Shown one piece after another: positions 11,490 through 23,949 of a stretch of 64,000 nt of DNA. Location of the stretch: the NCBI GenBank assembly GCA_028673005.1, contig CM054113.1, positions 41,420,117-41,484,116 of the forward strand, in the 5' to 3' direction. Position 1 is the stretch's first letter. Every line of letters begins with the position of its first letter. This stretch comes from Tanypteryx hageni (taxonomy: Eukaryota > Arthropoda > Insecta > Odonata > Petaluridae). A program made the position numbers and the translations under genes. The notes under the pieces were generated by a model. The model saw nothing but the letters and a program-made list of their open reading frames with translations, was not told the DNA's origin and made no database searches.

Positions 11490-13370
11490 GTTTCTCTTCC
11501 CCTCGCCTTCTTCCATTAGTTCCTTTCACTGTGTTAGCAATTCTTCTTTCCCTGGGTCCACACATCAGCATTTCTTTGGTTTCGGTGAAATTTCGCTCCT
11601 TCTTTGTTTAATGCGTTTTGCTTCACTCCTCGAGCGTGGATTTATTTCTTTGCTCTTTCTTTTTGCAAGGTGCGCTCTTTGTGAGGACGTGAACGTGCTA
11701 TAACGCTGAAAGGTCGGTCGTTGACTTCGTTAAGCAACGTTTATGAGACTACTTTTCAATATTGTTTCTATCCTAGAGGATCCTCATGCTATTACTGGCA
11801 TAATTGCATTTCAAAATAAATGGGCGATTTTATTCATAAAAAGACAAGTGAATATAAAAAAAACTTAAAATCAAACAGTTTAAGTGCATTATCTTATTAT
11901 ATAGTAATTAATATTGCGTAAGACGTTAATTCAAAAAGCTATTATATTTAGGGTTTATGTTCGTAGAGGGATGGGAGAAGAAATGATTCGGAGCCACAGA
12001 AACGTGCAGTGGTGATTAAATATCTAACGGTTAAATGTTTGAAATGTGATAGATTTTTAAGACCAAGACCAATTTACTATAAAACGAATTTAACTTCTAC
12101 TTTTAAAATTTATTATTGTTTTTAACGCAAATTCTAGGTTATAACTTCTTTTAGAAATGAAACATCCTAAACTAATTTCCGTCATAATCGAATGCAAAAG
12201 GAAAGTTTCTGCAGTCGGACCTTTGTATTTATTATAGGCAGCCTTCCACTAACTTGTAAGGGCTATCAACTAATAACTGCGAAGACAACTGTCATCATAG
12301 AACGCGTAGTTCTTGACTTATTCAAATTTAAAATTACTTTCATTTAACTGTATGCATCTTATAAACCAAGTGATTGAGTGAAAAAGCAAAAACGCCTTTT
12401 ATATGTTTTAGATAGATGTGGTAAATATTAATTGAAGTAATTCATTATTCTTACCACTGTTATTATATTGTTTGTGTCACGATTAACGGGTCTACAGAAA
12501 GTTTAAAATATATATTTCACAAGCTTAAGCAGAACTAAAAGCTTTGATTAAATTTTCTCCTATCAGAAGGTTAATCTTAAATTCCATCGCATAATTCTCT
12601 CCTATTTAATGATTTCACTACCCTCTTTCCTTTTTAAACCATAAATAAAGCAAAAGCATTAATTCCAAACTACATGTATATATCCCGAACTTTAGGCGAC
12701 ATAAATACTTCGACGAGACAGTTTAAACCAAAGAAAAAGGCCTCCGCTTTTCCGGGCGTGAACACGTAAAGAAATACATCCGAAGAGACTTAATCTCGTC
12801 CTTCACTCCCTGCACGTGAGAAGTCGCCCTTCCACCGATGGTCTCAAGACGCCAGTTTATCCGGGTGCAGGGTCCTACCTGGCCGGGTGCCTTTTCCAAG
12901 GGATACGGAACACTGGCCCGCTTCGGATGTGGGCGGGAAGAGAGGAGAAATGGAGGGAGAGAGGAGAAAAGATAGAGGAGAGCAGACGGCAAGAGGAAGG
13001 GGAAGAAACCGCTTGATGGGTACCCCGATCCGTAAACCCAGACCCCGTGGCCGCACTTCCCCTGCGAAAGAGTTACGGTTTCTGGGCTGAACGCCCCTCG
13101 AAAGAATGGCCCCTTGTTTTATCAAACGCACTGCCTCCCCACCTATCTTCCTCGCCGTTTTATTTTATTTTTATTTTCGCCCCGACCCTTAATTTGTGAT
13201 CTGGATATCCCAGAATTTTCTGGCGCTCTCCTAAACGAGATTATCCTTTAATTATTGGCTCGACCCGCCTTTATTTTCGCTAACTCTTTACGCTTCACTC
13301 CACATGACAATGATAGATTGCTTGAATTATTTATCCCTTTAAAACGAGAGAGTTGATTGTTGAGGACTCT
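11490..13370. other. Non-genic spacer, GC-richer at 12740-13090
   Basis: No gene is supported. About 12740-13090 is distinctly GC-richer than its surroundings and has overlapping short open frames on both strands. None shows a recognisable domain or convincing splice architecture. It could hide a non-coding or regulatory element, but I have no positive evidence for that. Confidence 0.4.
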
Positions 13371-13385
13371 GCGGTCATGAATAGG

Positions 13386-13430
13386 ACGGCCGAGTGGCTT
13401 CAGCGAGGGTCACACTTTCGATTCAAGGTT
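13386..13430 (+). repeat. Possible tRNA-derived SINE head (degenerate)
   Basis: An A-box-like ACGGCCGAGTGG at 13386-13397 resembles tRNA-Leu/Ser. A B-box-like CTTTCGATTCA follows at 13415-13425. The spacing is too short for a tRNA, and no acceptor or anticodon stem forms. This may be a decayed tRNA-derived SINE or a chance match. Confidence 0.25.
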
Positions 13431-13439
13431 GGAAAATCT

Positions 13440-15600
13440 ACTTTCGAGGATAAATTAGGATTTTTAAAAATTTTAATTAATTCTGACGAGAAAATGCACA
13501 CTATAATTTCTGAGATTGGTATATATAATTTTTATATAAATAATTCATCTTTATCATGGAAATACAAGATTAAACTCAATAAAATCTTACAAACTTCGCA
13601 TTTACTTACGCGATGTTTTGGGTATGGTGAACTAAGTTTAAAATACACCAAATAGCTTCCATTTTTTGTAACTAAAAGGCTAAAAAATCATCTGAGCAGA
13701 AATAATCGACTTATTTTATGTGAAAATTTTATTTAACTAGTTTTTAGGCAAGCCGATACTATCGCAAAGTTAAAACAAAAGCAAAATCCATATTTTGTAT
13801 TCTCAAAAACTATCTCCCCTTAATTAAACACATCAGCATCTTCTCTTGCGAACGCCTATAATTAAATATCAAAACAATGCTTGAAGGAACCAAATCCGCG
13901 TGCAGAAAACGCAATAATTAGGGGTTTATCAAGTGTAATTAGCGTAAAAAATAAAAGCCAATTCTCGCCAAGAATAACCCGTACAAAAATTGCCACCTCT
14001 AACGAACGAAGCACGAGCGAGCCCTCACGCGAACTGCATCCATCCGAAGAAGAAAAAATAACCTATTAGCTTCACCCTTTGCTAATAGACTCGTGAAGTT
14101 AAAAATATAACAAAATTTCTTTCCGAGTGGAAATAAAGAGCAACGAGAGAAAGAGAGAGAATGACAAACTTCTTACGACTATCTAACGCGGATCTGATAC
14201 GAATGACTTTTATGGCATCATTCAAGATTAAAAAAAGACACGAGATATTCAAATGGAAGAAGAGAGAGAGAATAAAGAAATTCACGTGGAGACATCTAAA
14301 ACAGAGGGAAATAGAGGCCAGAAAAAATGTAATAAAATGCCGCCGTATCATCATAGAAGATCAGCTCTGGAAACTGTAAGCATGATTGATGACATATTAT
14401 TATACACCGTTCTCTCAGACACATGGAATAAAGGCCCACCTGATTTTAAGAGCAAGAGAGAGAGAGAAAAAATATTCACGTGAAATACATTTGATGCGAA
14501 AAAAGGCGAAATAAAAAAATATTTCCGCTGGGACGACGTTAAACGCAAACGAAAAAAAAATCTTACATGCACTCATGCTAGAAGATATCAAGAAGAAGAA
14601 TGAAGTGATGGGAGTTGAACTGTAGCGTGAATTTACGTCTTCTAGGCGATTCTGGGGTGGAGACGTAATCGTGAGGAATATCGCGTGGCTGTAAAGAGCG
14701 CCTTGAAAAAGCAGACGCGACGGGGTTTCTGGTCGCAGTACGGCTTCCTAACGACAATCTCGTTTTTAAGGCCTATGCCTTCATATATATGTACATATAT
14801 ATATATATAATCTTCCATACGTAACGACAGATATGGCACAATATAAACAGAGCAGGAGTTCAAAATCTGTGCGAATTAAAAATCCAGTTTGAAAATAAGA
14901 CCACAATGAAACATGTCAAAGCTACTTGAAAATTGTTTATATAGCGTCGTACGAATACTCAAATTTAGAAAGCGTCTAAGATATATACGCATTGCCATTA
15001 AAAATCAGTTACAATAAGCGTTACATTACCACTTCATCACGCTGAAGTTGGCATTTTTTCCACGACGTAGACGGAGAATGGAGGATTTATCTGATGAGTT
15101 CCTTCGAAATAAAATTCTCACTTTCTAAAAGTACTCGGAATTTACACGAGAACGGGTATAATAAATCCAACATATAAAAATCTGGAATCTGAGTCGAACC
15201 TCTGGCCTATTGATCACAAAATGTCAACCCATTTACTCCTACATGGAGACAGGAAATTAACTGATTTTTTTTGTGCTCTCCCGTAATATTTAAACCGAGT
15301 AAAAAACACTCGCACAAAGACGAATGGAGTATAGGGTTACCTAGGCTTCTCGTTCCATAAACATCGAGAAAGGCATGTTTTTAAACGAAGCATCCTTTTT
15401 ATAGTTCCTTCTAGAAACGGGGACATAAAAGCCTATATAAGAGAGAGGGAGAAGAGAAAGAGAGAATGGAAAATGGAGGGCGGAATGATGGGAAGAGAGA
15501 GGGAGGAAAAATGGGAGCTGGGTTGAGAGGGAGTCGGAATAGGGGGTGTTATTAATGTGTCCATGGAGAGAGTCCGTCCGTATCCGAGCGGAGAAAACTC
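13440..15600. other. Non-genic AT-rich spacer
   Basis: I see no gene. GA-rich patches occur at about 14140-14280 and 14450-14475. A short TATATA/TACATATA run lies near 14785-14810. Nothing else stands out. Confidence 0.5.
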
Positions 15601-15611
15601 TCTCCCTCTCT

Positions 15612-15707
15612 CCTCCTCCACTCCCTCCCTCTTCCCCTCCTCCACTCCCTCCATATTCCCCTCCTCCACCCCCTCCCTCTTCCCCTCCTCCACTCCCTCC
15701 CTCGACC
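15612..15707. repeat. 24-bp minisatellite, four units
   Basis: Four tandem 24-bp units of the form CCTCCTCCACTCCCTCCCTC plus four more bases run from 15612 to 15707. Units 1, 3 and 4 differ at one to two positions; unit 2 has ATA replacing CTC near its end. The multiple-of-three length produces Ser/Pro-rich repeats in every frame, but no gene is indicated. A similar 24-bp unit in opposite orientation occurs at 60590-60655. Confidence 0.85.
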
Positions 15708-15709
15708 CA

Positions 15710-16515
15710 AACACAGAACGCACGACCCGTTTCTCACCCTCAATCCCCTCGCCCACCAGCGGCTATGAATGTGGGGACGGCCTCTAAGAGAGAAGGCGCC
15801 AGCGGCTGAGGGAAACCGAGTACCAGATGAGTGAGGAGAGGGAGGAGGAGGAGGGAAAGGAGTGGGAGGAGAGTGAAGGCGAAAAAAGGAAGGGTATATC
15901 TCTGGTCAAAGCATGCGAAAGACCAGAATTTAATGGAGTCTCGTATACGTGGAGGTGATGGGCTCCTTCGGAGAGGTAATCTCTTTTTTTTCTGAAAACC
16001 GACCGTTGGATATCGGGAATTTTTTCCTCGGTTATTATGACCGTCTTTCCTTCCAAACTTATTATCATGTTCTTAAAAGGAATTAAAAAATATCGTCCTA
16101 TTTTTAGTGTCGATTGGATGTTTTTGTTCGTGTATTTAAATTAACATGAGATTTTGACATTTTGTTCTTAGTTCGACAACTTTTTGTCGCCCTAAAGAAA
16201 GTACCTCAGCAGGAAGGAGGTTATTTTCAGCTCAAGGCTATCGTGACTTGTTGTTTTAAAGCAAGGATCCTAATTACCGTATCGAGGCTGTACCCGTCAA
16301 ATTTTTCCTTCGTTATACAAATGTTGACATATCGTAAAAAAAGAAAGTAAATCGAGCCCAGGCTCGAGGAGGGACGCATTTAAATCAAGTCACGCGCGCG
16401 CGGAAAAAATCAAAATTTATCGCAAAAGCTTTCCTATCATAATATAATTTTCACTGCAGTCAACCGCGTCGCACCGAAATTTTTCCCAAAAATCCAAAGT
16501 GAAGCGAGCGAAAGA
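15710..16515. other. Non-genic spacer
   Basis: The first part is GA-rich (about 15820-15890) and the rest is mixed AT-rich sequence. No gene or mobile element was recognised. Confidence 0.45.
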
Positions 16516-16518
16516 GTT

Positions 16519-16545
16519 ATATAATGATATATATATATATATATC

Positions 16546-16589
<44 letters not shown>

Positions 16590-16617
16590 TATATATATAT
16601 CATTATATATATATATC

Positions 16618-16668
<51 letters not shown>

Positions 16669-16689
16669 TTATATATATATATATATATA
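16519..16689. repeat. (AT)n array with TCATTATATAT interruptions
   Basis: This is an alternating AT tract, interrupted by TCATTATATAT at 16544, 16600, 16616 and 16666 and by ACACATAT near 16581. Its first part, about 16519-16552, is itself a palindrome (ATATAATGA, then (TA)n, then TCATTATAT). The last TCATTATAT is the proposed 5' end of the neighbouring Helitron-like element. Confidence 0.85.
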
Positions 16690-17442
16690 GACGTTTCTTA
16701 CATAGGAGGAGGAGGAGGATATAAGAGGGTACTAATGTTTAGGCACTTCCAGATGAGGTGTAGATTCGACATTTTTTCATAGGTAGCATTTTGTGCAAAA
16801 CCGACAAGAAAAAAGGAAAATCATGAAAAAGGGCAACAATGCGGCCGCTAAAAATTCGCAATTGTTTAAATAAATTTTCAAGTTTTATGTATTTCCGCAT
16901 GTGCTACGGAGTTGAAATTTTTTTTATAAGTAGAATTCGTAAAAAAACGAAATAGGGATTATACAAATTTTGATATTTTTACTTGTTTGGCAGTTAAAAA
17001 TTCTTAAAATTTAAACAAATAGATAACTGTTTAGACTTTACGGGATGAGCTAGGATGCTGAAATTTTCAAGTTATGTACAGAGTAGTGCATTTGCACTAA
17101 TAAACATTTGAATCTTTCCATATACACATTGCGGCGGCCGTTAAAAATGTTTAAAATTTAAACAATTGAAAAAATATTATTTCACTTCTAGAAGTACTAC
17201 AACTTTAAAATTTGCCAGAAATGTGTAGCATTAGTACCCCATAATGGAGAAAGTATAAAATTCTTAAAATTTCTAAGTTTTGGGATTGTTTTAATCAATT
17301 ACTTTTACATAAGGGAAAAACGAAAATCGCTCCAGTGAAATATTTAGAATTAAAAAAATATTTGTAAGGATGAAATATGAAAAATGAATGTTTTTTTTAT
17401 GTTGAGATGATATGCTTGCAGAATGCAAGCACCAACCACTAG
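16666..17442 (+). mobile_element. Helitron-like non-autonomous element, copy 1
   Basis: No protein is encoded. The element has the hallmarks of a Helitron. It starts with TC directly after an A (A|TCATTATATATATAGACG). It ends CTAG followed by T (17439-17442|17443). A perfect 7-bp stem (GCTTGCA, loop GAA, TGCAAGC; 17414-17430) ends 12 bases before the 3' end. There are no terminal inverted repeats and no evident target duplication beyond insertion between A and T. The body consists of four degenerate ~145-bp subunits. A second copy at 31618-32336 shares both ends and the body, which defines the boundaries. Because the 5' end merges with (AT)n, the start could be one of several upstream TC positions. 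Confidence 0.7.
16755..17330 (+). repeat. Four degenerate ~145-bp tandem subunits inside Helitron-like copy 1
   Basis: Subunits start at about 16755, 16898, 17045 and 17189. Each opens with a variant of GnGCTACGGAnTTGAAATTTT and continues with a TAnGTAGnATTnGTGC-like stretch. The first three also contain a GGCNGTTAAAAATTnTTAAA-like segment ahead of a run of A and T. Spacing is 143-147 bp. Internal tandem units are known in Helentron-associated elements (HINE/DINE-1). Their role here is unknown. Confidence 0.6.
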
Positions 17443-20400
17443 TATAATACCTTCGCATTTCCAATTAATGACGCGTTTTTTTCCCACACACACCGAAGCT
17501 ACGCTGACGCTCTCGACAGCGGATGAGAAGACAAAAGCGGCTGGAAATACGTTCCACAGTTGTGTGCGGTATTCTCATTCTGGCACGCCACTCCTTCGCT
17601 CAAAAGGGAGGCGTGGAAAAGGAGAGAGAGAAAAGGTGAGAAAGGAGAAAATAGGGGATGAAGGGCAGGGCTTACAATCTGGACAGCTTTGGGCGTGACG
17701 TAAGAATCTACGACCGAGGCGCCCTACAGGAGTAAAAATCCGATTCAGGGAGGATTTAGAGCAGAGAAAGAGGGAGCGAGAAGAAGAGCGAGAGGGGGGC
17801 GGGAAAAGAAGAAGAAGAAGAGAGAATGGATGGCAAGGTAAAACCTTTAGAGGTCCCGCTTTAGGACGCCTCGAGGCGATGGTTGGAGGGGGGCGAGCGT
17901 GTGAATGGGTTCTAAGGCGTCCCCTCCCACCCAAATGGGAATGATAAGGATCCACCCGAAAAATGAGCACGCAGATGGATGGAGGAATAAAGTGCCAATT
18001 TCCCCGGAAATCAATCAAACGATCGCCAAGGTAAAGGACTGCGGTGATCTTTTAAGACTTGCGTGATGAATCAAGCCTAACTCGGTTATCTTTTTAAGGG
18101 AGTCAATTTGAAAAAAAGCGCTCGCCTTCTTTCATCGGGCCCGTATTTGATGAAATCCATGTAGAACCGAACGTGGATAAATGCCTCGGACGTGGAAAAA
18201 TTAAGCGGCGAGAATAAATATTAAATCTTCCGTTTATTTCTCACGAAACAAAAATGTAATATTTCCCATAGGGTTTTACTCCTTCAAAAGCCACTTCAAC
18301 ATCGTGCATCGAAGAATGCACGGATCAAGGCTTTATCAAGCGAAGGGAAATTAATTTTCGGACCGAGAATAACCCAAGGCGAACGCTTTTTTTTTACAAA
18401 AACTAAATTACATGCCTGTGATAAAGCGACGCTCCAGTTCTTATGCGACGCAAAAAAAAATGAAAGCTTGCAGGTATGAGCGAGATAATTTTTCTAAAAA
18501 TACCCAGAATCGCTTTCTAAAAGAACAAAAACTGCGATTGTGTCAAATCCTGAATTACATTAAGCTTTCAATGTCAACGGTGTCAAAAACAAATTATCCT
18601 CTTTTTCGAACCACTCCGTGCAATCAAATTAATCCCATTAGCCGAATGAGCGAAGCGACGCATTTTTTATAAGTTTTTTGCTTGTCGAAATAAAAGAAGA
18701 AACACGAAAACGTTTTCGCGCAAAATTTCGCCGATCCCCTGTTATTTACGTTACCCTAATTTTAAAAAATTCTCCTCGCGGACGAAAATTGAAACGCAGT
18801 TTTATCTTTTCCAGCGGATGATGGTAGATGTAAAATATGTTGACTGATTCACGCAATTCGGAGTAATAAATCCCGCAGAAGCAAACACGCAGGGCGAGAG
18901 AGAGAGAAAGGGAAACAGAGAAAAAAAGCAGTTAAACAGATTTGGAGAAGGGAAAGGCGAGTCGAGTGAGACGAACTCAATATTTTAAGCTCTGCTCTCT
19001 ATTATTCGATTGCCATTTATTTGATCCATCCTTCATCTCCCTCTAAAATAAAAAATATATACAGAAGCGAAAAAATAGTTATATTTTCAGTTTCCATTTT
19101 TCCAGGATATTTTTACTGTCCTACGAGCGTGGGGAGGAGAAAAGTTGAGTGGCGAAAATGAGTGAAAGTATTTTTATCCGCGAGGGTTCGAAATTCCCTT
19201 CCGAATACTACTTTTTCGTTTTTTATCATTTTCCTTTTTGCTTGTATTTTCTTCTTTCCCTTTTCGCCGATTCCTTTCACGCTCTAAAACGAATGTTACT
19301 CTTTCGCTTGCCTAAAAGGATGAATGCGTTCACTTCCAATGGTGGACTGTGGACAGCACAAACAAGAATTAACGAGCACGCAGGAACAATATAATACAAT
19401 GCTACGTGTACATACTGCAAATTGTACAGATGAAGATAAACCTATTAATAGAATTTCAAAGGTACTGAATTAATTTGAAATAATGAAACAACTTACTTCT
19501 CTAAAACGTAATCCTTTTTAGAATATTTACCTCGACTCCGGTTGAAAGACCACTTGTTCCGACTGACTGTGTCAAGAAACAATTGCAGATTAAATATATA
19601 TTTAATCCTATGCTAAAAAATCTTATGATCTCTACAGTAAAGTCGACTACGCTTGACTGAATTAAAACTTGAAGGCAAAAAATGAACTACAAATCATATT
19701 CATAATGCAAAAGATAAATAAAATTAATTTCGGAAATCTTTATTTAATCAATTGAAACGGTTGATGATGTTGCAAATATACGCTTTTTTGGGTCTAATTT
19801 ATATAAAAAGATAAATTTAGCTAATACCAATAACAAGTTATACAATGGAGATTTCAGCATTATAATTTAATACATCAAATTATGTTATTAAACATTTTAT
19901 AACTTTATAATTTCAATATCACTTCTACTCAACCTCTGGTACATCCATCATATAAGTTTCAGAGCAATCGGAACATTCTGTAACCCAGTGCCTGTACTTG
20001 TGAGTTAAAAATCAGCTCGAATATTTCCCAAACAAGTCCCGGAAATAAATATCCTCAAGGGAATAGGAAGAGACGTCATTGGGATAAGGTTCAATGCGTC
20101 CGTACTCAATTCGGTATGACAGAGGCAAGGAAGTTGGATCAAGACCCAATAATGGTGAAGGGGTTTTAGTGAAATGGTGCGAAATTGGATGCCTCTCCTA
20201 CGGTTCAGGGATTCTGGATATCGGAAGCAAAGCGAATAATTTTCCCCGGGATCAGGGTACCACCGTTTGGAGACAAGGGGACGCGGGCGAACGTGGGGTG
20301 GTTACACGATGTGATAAGGCCTCGCAGAGGGAGGCATTCCTAGGAGTACGCGCCGTTATATATTGAACTCGGGGAGTAATCGCTCACTTACTATCATACG

Positions 20401-22090
20401 CCCTGCTCCTCGGAAGGAAATATCGACACGGGGAAGACATTTGTCAGCATAGCGCTGATATGTAGGAAAAAACGCAGTTTCTGAGCGAAAATGGAAGCGA
20501 CGGCGAACTGTGAAACAGTTGTGCTGAAACGCACAATGCGATACATGGCGAATATTGCAGTTTCTAGAAAACCATTTCAATTTTAACAAAATTCAATAAA
20601 GGTCTACAAATGCTGTAAGTAGATTAAATATTGGAGGTTTTCTCCCCTCATGAGATAAAAATAATAGGCTGTACTTTTAGATGAAATTAACGCTACTTCA
20701 TTCAAGATTTATTCAAGCAGATGAAAAGAGTGAACCCAAGTGATTTGATATACTTTCGATAAAAAGGTAACATTCATTATGCTCTAGATTTTGTATTTAT
20801 AAAATAACATAATATCATCGCATAAGTATCACCGTATGAATTGCTAATATTACAGAATCAAAAGTTAGCTACACCAACACTCTTAAATATGTATTTTTTT
20901 AATTATTAGAGTAATTTCAGGATACATTTTTTTAAAATGATCAACAATTTATTTTACAATGTATTTTTAAAACTATATTTTTCAAAATATGATATAAAGC
21001 AATTTAGCATAAATGACTATTTCCATGGTAGTAAAGAGAGAGGGTTTGAACGTTTCGAATCGTAAATTCGGTTCATGTAACGTTAAACTATACCGTAGAA
21101 AGTCAAATTCTGTAAGTACCAAATATCAAGAGTAAAGGTTTACGAGGCAAAAAGTTGAACTTTTAGAAGAAAGAATGTGTAAGAGAAAGAATCCACGCAG
21201 GGAAGATATGGATGGGAAGCTTTTTGAGAGATTTATGGATAGAGATATTATCAGAGTAAAAGGATAGAAAGGGTTCAAAGCATCCAAGGACACGCTTTGA
21301 ATGATGAGGAAAAATAAGAGAAGAATCAGAAAAAAGTGAACGCGATAGTGACATTTGCACTTGTTTCATTTTTGACGTCGTCCGCTGCCGCAAAATGGAC
21401 GGCGAGATATTTCCATTATATTTCCAGGAGCAATGAAATACGACGCTAGGCAAAAATGCAAATTTGTGATCGTAAGCTAAAGCATAGTGACATAAAGAAG
21501 CGTTATTTCACGTCTGTTCAATTCTTACCGTTATATAAACGTTTAAAATTATTCACAAAATACATATTCGCTCATTTTTAATTAAATTTTTCTCTAACGA
21601 AACAAACAAAGATGCAAAAAACTTATTATGCAAAAATATTTTGAAATTACTTTTTCGATTGACTTTATAAAAAATGACCGAAAGATAGAATATCATTTTC
21701 AAGTTAGTCAAATATTATTCGATTAAATGTAAAGTAATAAAATTTTTTATTCTGATTCAAGAACAAATTACACAGGAAAGAAGGAGAAAGACATTTGATC
21801 ATGAACCGAGTCTGGGTCTTCCACTTGCAGGACGGATGTTTTCACCAAATAAACTATCAAGTCAATATAATTCTGCATTTTCAAACCGGGTAAAATTCGG
21901 CGAGTTTTGGCTTTGATAAGTAACAAATCTTATCGCCATAAACGACATTATAGAGGAGCAACAAATAATTCATTTACTTTATATTAAATAAGTGAGATAA
22001 GTGAGCTAACAAGATTGAATGCAAGACAATGAAGTATTGTACGCATGGAAGCACATAACTCAATATTTAAATATCAAGGGAGAGGAGGAG
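17443..22090. other. Non-genic spacer
   Basis: I see no supported gene in about 4.6 kb. 17600-17830 and 18890-18960 are GA-rich. The remaining sequence is AT-rich with short composition-driven open frames only. 20090-20370 is a slightly more balanced stretch with one 90-codon frame that I do not recognise. Confidence 0.45.
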
Positions 22091-22104
22091 GAATATTCTG
22101 TTTG

Positions 22105-22200
22105 TGAAGTCCCGGGTTCGATTCCTGGTCAAGTGCAGATTTTTCTCCTTCTCTACCTTGGAATCGAGCAGCTTTATTTATGCATGGGCTTCGGCTAGTT
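22105..22200 (+). repeat. tRNA-derived SINE fragment (B box and start of body)
   Basis: A perfect RNA polymerase III B box, GGTTCGATTCC, lies at 22115-22125 inside a five-pair T-stem (CCGGG/CCTGG with one G-U). No A box is found upstream, so the head is 5'-truncated or decayed. After the T-arm the sequence runs GCAGATTTTTCTCCTTCTCT. This closely matches the CAGAATTTTTCTTTCTCT that follows the B box at 35354, so both probably belong to one SINE family. Confidence 0.6.
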
Positions 22201-22209
22201 ACATATACT

Positions 22210-23940
22210 ATAAAATACATCATAGATGTTAACCGTATCACTATCTATGATAGGTTTTCGGTTTTTATTACACTTAATCGTTTTAAAGTGAGTGAGGAGA
22301 CAATTGGCAGGAATTTCTTATATAATTTTCTCACTGATATCAGCCTTAATACATTATTATCACTTCTAAAACGTCCTAGGTATCAAGTTAATAAAAATAG
22401 GTGCGTAATAAATGGCCTAAATTCCTACAATAAATTTGGCAATTTTCTTTGCATCACCAAACTCCATAAATTAATTTATAACAATGTACGCACGACACAA
22501 CCATTCAGCGCGTGGCTCTCTCATTTCCTATTTTTCATGACCTTTTCATGGGGATGACATCCAATTCCAATCCCCGTCGACGAAATGCCTCCAAGACAAA
22601 ACAATTCTCCATTCCGTTGCAAATCATTAAATTACAAACACCACCTTTCTCCCCACCATCCCATCCTGAAGCAGGGCGAGAGAAATTAACTGCGCTAAAA
22701 GTTTAACGAGCGGAATTCTGCTCGCGCAGCCACCCTTACGTTAGGCGAGGAGAAGTAGGAGAATCAGGTGGAGGGAGAGAAGCAGAGAGAGGGAGAGGAT
22801 GAGAGGTAGAGAGAGAGCACGGATGATAGAGAAGGAGAGAGATAGAGAGGCGAAGAGTTTTGCGACTGGGATGAGATGGGGTTTGACGGAAAGGGTCGCG
22901 AGTGAATCTCTTTACGGTCACTGGAGACAAAATCGAATCAGAGAGAGAGGGGGAAAGGAGGGAAAGGGTGGGAAAAAAGCGTGCGAATCTTGTTTGCCAA
23001 AGTTCCGAAAGCGACATCTCCTGATTTGAGTGCACACCGATCACGCACCTACTGGCTGCAATGAGGGTTAGCTGCTACGGTGTGAAAAGAAGCGGTTTGA
23101 AATTCAGCGGAGAAAAAGAAAGACTTGAACGCGGGAGAAGATTCACGCGTCATTTTTTCTCAGTTTCGAGATATTATGGGACTCGGAGGTTAAACGTGAG
23201 AAGAAAGAAGACGCTTCTTACTTTCTATTTTCGTTCGTTAATGCTGCGATGTAAAATCGAGTTACGAATTCTTGCATGCTGCGGAACATGAGGCGTCGCA
23301 AAAGAGCAAACTTGAGCATAAGATAGCAGCTTGTTCCGCTGAAAATCATCTCATTAAACGCCTGCATATCACTCGTTTAAGAATTTCAAGCAAAAATACT
23401 GGTCCCTGAGATTCGCACTTTTTTCTCTCTCTTCGCGGCAATTGTAGTGTCCCACAAGGCAACGCAAATAGGATAGGGAACACGAGAGGACGACATGAAT
23501 GATCTCGTCGCGCTAAGTAACATTCGTAACTAATATTAATTGTGAAAGAGTCGAGTTAGGGTCTCGCTTTAATTAGGATATTAATACTCCTGGATAAAAC
23601 GATGAAAGAGATTAATGGATCGAAAGGAGGTCGTGTGACCGTCAAGGGCGAGATTAAGAAATACCGGCTACCTAAGTTTAAAAAGTGGTAACATTATCCA
23701 CTCGACTAACGAGGTTGGTCAAGCCAAAGGATACATGATGCGATTTGGGACGCAATTAAGAGCGCGATAACACGAGAGAACATTTTAATTTGGAGAAGAA
23801 AAGGGATAATTTGTCACCCGAGCGAGCCCACGGTCAAGTTAACATCAAACGACCAAGCTAATCAAGAAGATGATTAATTTTTCATGGGGTAACTTCATTT
23901 TAATCTCGGTAAATACAAAATTTTGAATCGTTCAATTGCT
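22210..23940. other. Non-genic spacer with GA-rich tract
   Basis: No gene is supported. A 125-codon open frame at 22180-22557 overlaps the SINE edge and shows no recognisable domain. About 22740-22960 is a GA-rich low-complexity tract. Confidence 0.45.
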
Positions 23941-23949
23941 CGCAAAAAT

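Noticed and set aside
16499..16724. Open frames of Tyr-Ile repeats over the (AT)n array, also at 31300-31680, 32639-32842 and 40681-40908
   Set aside because: They are translations of the alternating AT microsatellite (TAT ATA) and have no independent support.
22115..22125. A functional tRNA gene at the perfect B box, or at 35309 or 41190
   Set aside because: None folds into a complete cloverleaf: the acceptor stem does not pair or the A box is missing. SINE heads explain them better.
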